Of a stretch of DNA of 64,000 nucleotides, positions 25,077 to 33,300 are shown in pieces (position 1 is the stretch's first letter; every line of letters starts with the position of its first letter). The notes below the pieces were generated by a model. That model was given only the letters and a program-made list of their open reading frames with translations. It ran no database searches and was not told the DNA's origin. The position numbers and the translations under genes were made by a program. The DNA comes from Collimonas fungivorans (GTDB lineage: Bacteria > Pseudomonadota > Gammaproteobacteria > Burkholderiales > Burkholderiaceae_D). The DNA lies in assembly GCF_001584145.1 (NCBI RefSeq), contig NZ_CP013232.1:2666001-2730000 (forward strand), given 5' to 3'.

Positions 25077-26042
25077 ATGAATACCATTGTAAACGGCAGT
25101 TTCGGCACACGCACCGCGTATAACCAGTCCGACCTGGTCGATGGCGGCACCAGCTTCACCCAGGTTGCAACCAGCGACGGTTTTGTCATGGCGACAGTCG
25201 GCCAGCCGACCTTCAGCGCCAATTACCTCGGCACCCTGGAAGGCTTTACCGTCGACAACGGCGGCAGCAACACCAGCTTTGTCTATGCCACCGGGCTGGC
25301 ATACAGCTATACCATACCGAATGGAAAAAAGGGCGCGAGCACGATCCTGATTCCCATGCCCGGCTCGTTTACCATGCCGGTACGCAAGGGCGAAACCTGG
25401 AACCTGCGGCTGACCTGGAACCCTGAAATCGGCCAGGCGCCGCAAGTCGAGTTTTACTGGATCCCCGACCTGGACAGCGCGCAGGGGCAGGCGGGTGTGC
25501 CGGCCGGCCAGCAGGCCAGCATCATGAAGCAAGCCATGAACACGCTGCGCGACGAACTGCAATCAGGCAAGGTGCAAGGCAGCATGTTGCTGTCGGCACA
25601 ACAGGCGATCGACAGCCGGGTGCACGACCTGGCGCATATCCTCGGCGACAGCGTCAGCCAAAGCAGCAGCGAGCAGGACCGCCAGCAGTTCCTCGGGCGC
25701 CTGCAAAAGATCGTCTGCTCGGCGGCGCCGCAGGGACAGAAGAGCGACAACACCGTCGATCCGCAAGTCCTGCAAGAATTGATCGCCAGCTTCGGCAAGC
25801 TCAGCGGCCATACATTCAGCGCTCAGCAAAACGGCCTGATCGAAGCCGGCGTGCGGGCGCTGGTGCAGATTAACGACAACGACGCCAACCGGCGCGACCT
25901 GTCGCTGATCAACCGCAACATCGGCTTGTTCATCGACAACATGCAGCAGGTGCTGGACAAGCAGTTCAGCAACAATGAACGGCGCCTGCTGACGCGGGCG
26001 CTGGTGCGCATTGTCGGCGACGGCACTCGCGGCGACCTATGA
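25077..26042 (+). CDS. Stand-alone paralogue of the tail fibre C-terminal domain
   Basis: 321 residues that align from end to end with the last part of the long fibre. Matching blocks include TAYNQSDLVDGGTSFTQVA vs RAAYDQSDLTEGGTFFLQVA, MATVGQPTF vs VATVGQPTW, YATGLAYSYTIPNGKKGAS vs YATGLAYQYVVPEGKKKAA, and NNERRLLTRALVRIVGDG vs ANERRLLTRALVRLVGDG. The first 130 residues are beta-rich and the last 190 helical. ATG 25077 is chosen over 25071 because AAGGA at 25066-25070 touches the latter. It may co-assemble with the fibre, serve as an alternative tip, or be a secreted partner. Confidence 0.88.
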   Translation: MNTIVNGSFGTRTAYNQSDLVDGGTSFTQVATSDGFVMATVGQPTFSANYLGTLEGFTVDNGGSNTSFVYATGLAYSYTIPNGKKGASTILIPMPGSFTMPVRKGETWNLRLTWNPEIGQAPQVEFYWIPDLDSAQGQAGVPAGQQASIMKQAMNTLRDELQSGKVQGSMLLSAQQAIDSRVHDLAHILGDSVSQSSSEQDRQQFLGRLQKIVCSAAPQGQKSDNTVDPQVLQELIASFGKLSGHTFSAQQNGLIEAGVRALVQINDNDANRRDLSLINRNIGLFIDNMQQVLDKQFSNNERRLLTRALVRIVGDGTRGDL

Positions 26043-26073
26043 AGCGAGGCCGGCGATCTTCGGCGGACCGGCC

Positions 26074-26736
26074 GTGCTAGCGGCCGCCGACAGCACCCAG
26101 CTGGCAACCTTCGACTTGCTGGATGAAGCCGAATGCGAAGACTGGGTGCTGCGCACGCTGCTGCTGCGGCGCCACTGGCGCCGGCGGCACGCGGAGGCGC
26201 CATTCTTTACGCTGGGCCTGGCGGCGTACCTGGATTGCAGCGCAGGCAGCGCCTACCATGACGTGGCGCTGCGCAGCCGGAACAACCGCATGCTGGAAAG
26301 CCATTTCGGCCCGCTGCTGCAAGCACTGGCGACGCGGCTGGGCGATCATTTCGGGGCCCCGGCCAGCATGACGGACGGCGCAGCGTGGCCCGGTTTTCAC
26401 ATCTACCTGCCGCATCCGGCGTTCAGCCTGCCGGTCGCCAGCGTCCATCGCGACCTGCAGTACCGGGATGTCTTTCCCGGCCAGGCGATCGGCGAGGACG
26501 ACATGTTCAGTTTCACCCTGCCGCTCAGCACGCCGGAGGGCAGCGGGTTGAATATCTGGAGCGCTGGCGCCGCAGCCGCCGCTCCCGATTTCCATCCCTA
26601 CCGCAGCGGGCAGCTGGTGGTGCACAGCGGCCTGGCGACGCACCAGGCTGTACTCAGGTGCGACGGCGATCTTGAACGCATCACGCTGCAAGGCCATGGC
26701 GTACGGCTTGGCCAGCGAATCCTGCTGTATTGGTAA
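26074..26736 (+). CDS. Putative Fe(II)/2-oxoglutarate oxygenase, first of three
   Basis: 220 residues from GTG 26074; a TTG at 26011 is an alternative inside the previous gene. No ATG is available. The double-stranded beta-helix signature is visible: GFHIYLPHPAF, then His125-x-Asp127 in SVHRDLQYRD, a distal His (184 or 190) in VVHSGLATHQAV, and Arg202 in ERITLQGHG for 2-oxoglutarate. The next gene is a clear paralogue. The substrate is unknown; the position between fibre and ATPase genes suggests it hydroxylates an eCIS protein. The family call rests on motif reading only. Confidence 0.72.
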   Translation: MLAAADSTQLATFDLLDEAECEDWVLRTLLLRRHWRRRHAEAPFFTLGLAAYLDCSAGSAYHDVALRSRNNRMLESHFGPLLQALATRLGDHFGAPASMTDGAAWPGFHIYLPHPAFSLPVASVHRDLQYRDVFPGQAIGEDDMFSFTLPLSTPEGSGLNIWSAGAAAAAPDFHPYRSGQLVVHSGLATHQAVLRCDGDLERITLQGHGVRLGQRILLYW

Positions 26737-26740
26737 GACC

Positions 26741-27517
26741 GTGCCGACCGCCGCCCTCCATCCGGAATTTCATCTGCGCCTGTTCAGCCAGGCCGCAGCC
26801 GACGACATCGTCCAGCGCTTGCTCAATCTCGATGCCTTCTGGCTGCCGCGCCATCCGCATCTGCCGTTCCACACACTGGGCGCGACCAACTACTACGACA
26901 TCACCGGCAATCCGGCCAAGCCATACCTGCGCCTGGCGCGGCAATACAATCCGTTCCTGCTTGAAAATTTCGGCGACGTATATCGAGCCTTGCTGGCCGG
27001 CCTGCAAGAACAACTGGGGCAGCCCGTCGATTTCCTGGCGGACGCTGCGCTGCCGGGCTTCCATATTTTCGGCGGCCATGCCGATTTCACCGCCCGCGAC
27101 GAACACGATATCCTGCACGGCGCGTGGTTCCAGCGGCGCGACGGCCATGGTTTTCCCGGCAATCCGATCCATGTCGATACGGCGCACCTGGCGCTTGGGC
27201 TGCCAGCCGCAGTGGCTGGCGCGCCGCTGCCGACCTTGTCGTTTACCCTGGCGCTATCTTTGCCGAAGGAGGGCGCCGGCATGAAGATCTGGCCGCTGCG
27301 CCTGGCCGACATCGCCGATCTTGGCGGCCGGCAGCAGATGCAATTGCTGCAAGACTGCGCCAGCCGCCTGGTTGCCTACCAGGCCGGCGGTTTGTTCGTC
27401 CATTCCGGGGACTATTATCACCAGGCGCGCGGCCTGCCGGTACAGGACGGGCAATACCGCATCACGCTGCAAGGCCACGGCGCCTGGCTGGACGGCCAGT
27501 GGCGCCTGTTCTGGTAA
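26741..27517 (+). CDS. Putative Fe(II)/2-oxoglutarate oxygenase, second of three
   Basis: 258 residues from GTG 26741, 4 bases after the previous stop. It shares with its upstream neighbour the pattern HxTLGxxxYxD, LPGFHIF, His144-x-Asp146 (NPIHVDTAH), the SFTLALSLPKEGAGMKIW strand, FVHSGDYYHQA with distal His221/His227, and Arg240 in YRITLQGHGAWLDGQWRLFW. The duplication is old, as the sequences outside the motifs differ. No ribosome site is strong, so translation may depend on coupling to the upstream gene. The substrate is unknown. Confidence 0.72.
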   Translation: MPTAALHPEFHLRLFSQAAADDIVQRLLNLDAFWLPRHPHLPFHTLGATNYYDITGNPAKPYLRLARQYNPFLLENFGDVYRALLAGLQEQLGQPVDFLADAALPGFHIFGGHADFTARDEHDILHGAWFQRRDGHGFPGNPIHVDTAHLALGLPAAVAGAPLPTLSFTLALSLPKEGAGMKIWPLRLADIADLGGRQQMQLLQDCASRLVAYQAGGLFVHSGDYYHQARGLPVQDGQYRITLQGHGAWLDGQWRLFW

Positions 27518-27542
27518 TCCCGCCAACCGGAGGAATGACATC

Positions 27543-28052
27543 ATGTTTTTCGCCCCAAGCCAATTTGCCTTTACCCAGCTGCTGAGCCGCCACTGGCAAG
27601 CGATCCTGGCGGAATGCCTGGCTTTGCCAGGGCAGGAGTTCGACGCCTGGCCGGAAAAGCAGCTGTATAACCAAGGCTGGGAAGTCTATGGGCTATATGT
27701 GGAACAGCAGCCGCTGCTGGAAAATTGCATCTTCTGTCCGCACACCGCGACCTTGCTGCAACAGGTTCCGGGGCTGTCGCATGCGGGTTTTTCGCGGCTG
27801 GCCGCCGGTACCGAAATTTCGCCTCATGTCGGCTACAGCGGCCAGGTGTTGCGCCTGCATCTCGGTTTGCGCGCCGGCGAGGATTGCGGCATCCGCGTTG
27901 GCGCGCAGGTACGGCGCTGGATTCCGGGAGAATGCCTGATTTTCGACGACACAGTTGAACATGAAGCCTGGAACCGCGGCAGTTCGGAACGGCTGGTGCT
28001 GCTGCTGGATTTCGCCAAGCCGGAAGGAGCGCAGGCCGATGAACCAAGCTGA
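27543..28052 (+). CDS. Aspartyl/asparaginyl beta-hydroxylase-like protein, third oxygenase
   Basis: 169 residues. The C-terminal half has the aspartyl/asparaginyl beta-hydroxylase pattern: GTEISPHVGYSGQVLRLHLGL (His95), GECLIFDDTVEHEAWNRG (His140), and SSERLVLLLDFAKP with the co-substrate Arg. Such enzymes hydroxylate Asp or Asn side chains of proteins or small molecules with Fe(II) and 2-oxoglutarate. CGGAGGAA at 27528-27535 sets the ATG at 27543. The ATPase gene starts inside its last codons, tying it to the eCIS operon. Confidence 0.85.
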   Translation: MFFAPSQFAFTQLLSRHWQAILAECLALPGQEFDAWPEKQLYNQGWEVYGLYVEQQPLLENCIFCPHTATLLQQVPGLSHAGFSRLAAGTEISPHVGYSGQVLRLHLGLRAGEDCGIRVGAQVRRWIPGECLIFDDTVEHEAWNRGSSERLVLLLDFAKPEGAQADEPS

Positions 28053-30282
28053 CACCGCTGCTTACGCCGATAACCAGGAACTGCTGCAAGAGCTGCGCCA
28101 GATTGGCGACGGCATGATTGAGCGCGCCTTGCTGCTGCGCCAGCTCGCAGAGGGACCGTCATTCGATCAGACGGAAACGGACGACCGGCTGGCGGCGCTG
28201 TACCGCCAAGCCAGTCGCCGGCAAACTCCTTCCGGCCAGCTGCAGCAACAGCTGACGCAACAGCTAGCGCAGCTGGGATCAGCCCTGCAGCGCCGCTGGG
28301 ACCGGCTGGTCCGGCGCAGCGCGGCAAGCATCCGTTCCCAGGTATTTTTGCCCTGGGTGCACCTGGCGCTGCTGTTCCAGCTCAGCCAGCGTGACCAGGA
28401 GTTATTGCTGTGCGCCTTCCTGGCTGAATTGGACCAGCGCTACCACGCCATCTTGCAGGCGGTCAGCAGCGATCCGGACGCCGCCGACGACGGCCAGGGT
28501 TTCACACCTCTGGCCAGCGCCGCAGTCATGCTGGGCGGCGCCCTTGCGGATCGCATCGACATGCAGCAGAGCCTGATGAGCAATGCCGCCTTGCGTCAGT
28601 GGGACCTGGTCGAACTGGCCGGCGGCAGCCGCCTTGGCGCGCTGAGCGGCGGTTATCGCTTGAACGCCGCCATCGCGTCCTACCTGCTCGCGCGCGCCGC
28701 GCCGCAGCTGCGCCTGGAACAGCCGCTGCACGATATCGATGGCCGGCTGGAGCTGGATCAACACCTGGTGGAAGAAGTGGTGAAGCAACAGCTGTCCAGC
28801 TTCATTGCCCGCGCCGCCACGGCGGACGACGGGCATTCCAGCTTCATGCTGCATCTGCAAGGTCCCGACCTGTCCCTGCAGGAAAGCCTGTGCGCCGCCA
28901 GCTTCAGGCAAATCGGCATGCGCTGCGTGCGGCTGGACGGCAAAGCTGTCTGGCAGGCTTATCTCAACGGCCAGAAAAACCGGGCCGCGCTGGCGACGCG
29001 CTTGCGCCTGCTGTGCCGCGATGCGCTGTTGTGCAACCGGGTGCTGGTGCTGGTCCATTGCCAGTGGCTGAGCGCGCAGGACAGCGCCGACGATCTGCTG
29101 GACGAGGTCTGCAGCACCTTGTTCGACAGCCAGCGCTACCTGGCCGCGCTGAACGGCCCGGCCCGGCGCCTGAGCGACCTGGCGCATCAATATGGCAACC
29201 ATCCGGTGATCCCGGCGCTGATCAAGAGCAAAACCCCCGATACCCAGCTGCGGCGGCGCATCTGGCAGCGCCATCTGCCGGCCTCGGGGTTTCATCCTGC
29301 TGAGCCGGAGCTGGCGCAGCTGGTAAACAGTTATCTGTTTACCGAGCAGCAGATCCTGATGGCGCTGAAAGAGGCCGCCAGCCGCCGCCTGCTCAATCCC
29401 GATGCCGAGAGCGACCGGGAACTGCTGCTTGACGCCTGCCGCGAGCAAAGCCACCGCGAACAGCTAAGTGTCGCGCAAGAGGTGAAAAGCGCCTATCGCT
29501 TTGACGACATCATCTTGCCCGCCAAAACCAAGGGCTGGCTGCAGGAGGTTTTGCAGTATGCGCAAAACCGCCACCAGGTAATAGAGAACTGGGGTTTCGA
29601 CGAAAAAAACCAGAACAGCAAGAATCTCTGTGTGCTGTTTTACGGTCCGTCCGGCACCGGCAAGACCATGGCCGCCTCGATCATCGCCAATGAACTCAAC
29701 CTTGGCCTCTACAAGATAGACCTCGCCAACATCGTCAGCAAATACATAGGCGAAACCGAGAAGCACCTGGCGCAGCTGTTCGACCAGGCTGAAGCGATGA
29801 ATATCGTATTGTTTTTCGATGAAGCGGAAAGCCTGTTTTCCAAGCGTACCGAAACCAAGGATGCGCACGACCGCTACGCCAACCTGCAGACCGGCTATCT
29901 GCTGCAGCGCATAGAGACCTATCCCGGCATCGTGATTCTTTCGACCAACCTGCTGAAAAACATGGACAAGGCGTTTACGCGGCGTTTCAAGTTCATGATC
30001 GAATACCCGTTCCCAGGCGCCGAACAACGCCTGCAGTTATGGCGCAACGCGTTTCCGGCGGCAACCCCTCTCGACGCCGGCCTGGACCTGCCTTTGCTGG
30101 CGGAAAAAGCCGCGCTCAGCGGCGGCAACATCAACAACATCGCGGTCAGCGCCGCGTTCCTGGCAGCCGCGCAGCAACAGGCGGTGACGCAGGCCCATCT
30201 GCTGCAAGCCACCGAGCGGGAATATCACAAGCTGGGCAAGGTATTCAGCTTGAACGATTTCAGCTGGGGCGATGATGACTAG
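28039..30282 (+). CDS. AAA+ ATPase of the injection system (Pvc15-type)
   Basis: 747 residues from ATG 28039 with AAGGAGCG at 28024-28031. The N-terminal 500 residues are helical and specific to eCIS. The AAA+ module has Walker A GPSGTGKT around residues 536-543 (Lys542), Walker B VLFFDEAESLF (Asp594, Glu595), sensor 1 ILSTNL and the arginine-finger region AFTRRFKF. In PVC and Afp the homologue is needed for assembly or for loading cargo. It directly precedes the two DUF4157 cargo genes, which fits a loading role. Confidence 0.95.
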   Translation: MNQADTAAYADNQELLQELRQIGDGMIERALLLRQLAEGPSFDQTETDDRLAALYRQASRRQTPSGQLQQQLTQQLAQLGSALQRRWDRLVRRSAASIRSQVFLPWVHLALLFQLSQRDQELLLCAFLAELDQRYHAILQAVSSDPDAADDGQGFTPLASAAVMLGGALADRIDMQQSLMSNAALRQWDLVELAGGSRLGALSGGYRLNAAIASYLLARAAPQLRLEQPLHDIDGRLELDQHLVEEVVKQQLSSFIARAATADDGHSSFMLHLQGPDLSLQESLCAASFRQIGMRCVRLDGKAVWQAYLNGQKNRAALATRLRLLCRDALLCNRVLVLVHCQWLSAQDSADDLLDEVCSTLFDSQRYLAALNGPARRLSDLAHQYGNHPVIPALIKSKTPDTQLRRRIWQRHLPASGFHPAEPELAQLVNSYLFTEQQILMALKEAASRRLLNPDAESDRELLLDACREQSHREQLSVAQEVKSAYRFDDIILPAKTKGWLQEVLQYAQNRHQVIENWGFDEKNQNSKNLCVLFYGPSGTGKTMAASIIANELNLGLYKIDLANIVSKYIGETEKHLAQLFDQAEAMNIVLFFDEAESLFSKRTETKDAHDRYANLQTGYLLQRIETYPGIVILSTNLLKNMDKAFTRRFKFMIEYPFPGAEQRLQLWRNAFPAATPLDAGLDLPLLAEKAALSGGNINNIAVSAAFLAAAQQQAVTQAHLLQATEREYHKLGKVFSLNDFSWGDDD

Positions 30283-30315
30283 TCGCCGTCATCCCGTCGC
30301 CATTGGCAGCGATCC

Positions 30316-33300
30316 ATGCAGAAGCTGAGTGCGCAAGCGGTGCCGCAAGCCTCGCAAGCAGATCTGCAAGAAAATTTGCAACTTCGCCACGAAGCATCGC
30401 CGGAGGGCGAGGAACTGAGCGAGATGGGGGATTTCCACTATGCCGGCAGTCCATTCCGGCGGCGCGACAGAAGCGTGGTGCAACTGGCCACCGCGCCGCC
30501 CAACCCGCCCAACAAGAGCGGCTTGCCGGATAAGCTGAAAAGCGGCATCGAAGCCTTGTCCGGCATCAGCCTGGACCGGGTCAGGGTGCATTACAACTCG
30601 CCGCGGCCGGCGCAAATGCAAGCACTGGCCTATGCCCAAGGGAACGAGATTCATCTCGCTCCCGGGCAGGAGCGTCACCTGCCGCACGAAGCCTGGCACG
30701 TGGTGCAGCAGGCAAGCGGAAGAGTGCGGCCGATCGTGCAGCTGAAAAGCGGGATAGCGCTCAATGACGACGACGGCTTGGAGCACGAAGCGGACCTGAT
30801 GGGGCAGGAAGCCATGCGGCATAGCGGCGCCGGCCTGGCTGGCGATGGCCGCGAGCACGGTGCCGGCCGGACGATGCCGGCCGTGGTGCAACGTCAGCCC
30901 GACGATGCTTTTGCTTACGTCGAGGAATTAACCTCGGGTGAAATGGAAGAAAGCAATGTCACGAAAAACGCTGCCGTGCTGGCGCAGACCCTGGCGAACG
31001 CCCGTAACATAGGCCGGACTTTTCCTTTGATTACGCAGAATACAGAGACCTTTAAGGCCATGAAAGCTGCGCTTTATCGCAAGATCGCGACCTTGGTGGC
31101 AAGCCTGGGCGTCGGGCAGAGAGCTGAATTTGTTCAAAGATGGAATGCCGGGCAAGAAAATAAGGTGTCTCTGGAATATTATGCCGCCAAAGGCGTTTTT
31201 GGGAAATACGTCCCGGTAGAGTCGAAGCCTTTTTTTGCCGGCAATGCGGCCACGCTCGACTATTTGGCAAAATGGTCAGAGAAAAAAAACAAAGACAAGA
31301 CCATGAACCCGGATATCAAGCTGGCCAGGATGATTCCCCTGATCTTGTCGGAGCCGGCTTTGCCTGAGGATGTGATTGTCGCCCTGAAGCTGTTCTTCGG
31401 ACACACGGCCAATTTTGTGCCGCAGAATAATCTGGGGCGCGATTTCCGTTCGGTCGAACACGGCGATTATTACCGCTCCAGCCTGGATCCTTTGCGGGAG
31501 GGAAATACGGCCCTGCTGCGCGAGCATGCCAAAAAACGCTATGAGGATCAGGGCAAGACACTGCCGGACCAGCAGACTTTCCAGGTCATCAACCGGCCTC
31601 TGCATGCGGCGGTCAAGGAACTCGGCAGCATGTATTCCAATATCGACGGCATGGAACTGTTCGCGCACGATACCGACGGCGACGCCAACTATGCCATGTA
31701 TTCCAGCAGCATCGGCAGCCATACCGGGGCGCTGGGGCTGATCCAGAATGTCTACAAGACCGTACAAACCGGCACCAGGTTCAGCGGCGTCGCCGGCGAA
31801 AATTGGGACGAACAGGTGAGCGGCGGACAGTTTGCGCCGCTGATTGCGGAAGATATGCTGGCTCTCGCCGGCGAGCAGAATTATCACGACCTTCTGCTGG
31901 CCGACCGCAGCCGGCTGGTAGCGGAGGTGGCGGCGGAGATCCGCAGGAAATACGATGATAAAAAAACCGGCTTGCGGATTGTCCCGATACAGTCGGAGGC
32001 GCATGCCAGCCTGATTATGGAGTTGGTTTATCCGCCCAATACCAATGAGGCTGCCAAGCTGACGGAGATGGAATGGCGCGAACTGTTTATCGCTACCTTC
32101 AACCAGGTTGCTGCCGAACAGGAGCTGCAGACGCGTGTCACCCATCGCGGCAGTTTCGGCTTTCTCTATCCTAGTGCGTCTTCGGTCGGCGGTCCGGTAC
32201 GGATATGGCCCGGATTGACCCCGCCCGAGCTGTTCAAGAACCTGGTTTTTTCTACGCTGGACAAGTTGCAGTCGCCGAAGGGCGTGTTTCAAAAGCCGGA
32301 TCCGTCGGTCGTGCCGCCATCGTCGCCCGATAGCGTGGCGCTGCACGTGGAAGCATTAAAGACGGCCGTGCGTTATGCACAAGACGTCATGCACGAGACG
32401 ATAAGCGTGAAGGGGCCGCCAGCCCTGGCCGAGTGGATTGCGGTTCGTTTGCAGCGCAACCTGGTCAAGGCGCATGTGCTATTGACCGCCGACAAGGATG
32501 GCAAACTGCAGCAGCAAGAAAATGATTTCCTGAAATCGGCGTCGACGATTGAAAACCTGATGGAATACAGCTATCTGCTTGAAGCCTTGCGTGCAGACGT
32601 GCTGCCGGCGCAGGATCCCTATCCCGGTTACCTGCGCAAGAAACTTGCGGTGTCATCCGACAAGAGCGATCCTGCATATAGGGACACTCATACTTTTTAC
32701 CTGGACAGCGGCATGCAGGCGATTGCCAGTGCGCATCTCCTGGCGCGCAAATGGGCTGAAAAAAAGCATGGCATAGATCCTCAGGGGCAGCTCGACACCA
32801 TCGATCTTTACAGCTATTTTGAGTACGGCATGATCGATAAGGTCAACCTGCTTCTGCTGGCGCGAAACCGTTCGAGCCAGGGATATCTGGACAAAGGCAA
32901 TTTCGACAACATGCTGCGCGACATATTCAAGGATGGCGAGCCAGCCGTCATCGCCGCAGATCTGAATCCGGTGCTCACTACCCTGGCGGCGAAAACGGAC
33001 CAGCTCCCTTATGCACCGGTATTCGAGCATTTCGCCAAGAACGGCGATGAAAAATCCGGCGTCATTCCCATCGTCGACGTCACCAATGCTTCGCTGGACA
33101 AGGCAGCCGAGCTGAACCTGGGCCAGGGCTACCAGAATTTCATCGTGGTCGAAAGCTTGTCCAAGCATCAGCAGCTGGGCGCCGACAAGTTCACCATGGG
33201 ACGCCTGAGCGCGATAGGCAGCGAAGAGTTCGTCCAGGTGGCGAAAACGCTGCTGCAGCCGATAGAAAACGCGGCCTATCACCGCTTGCCTGCGGCGTAT

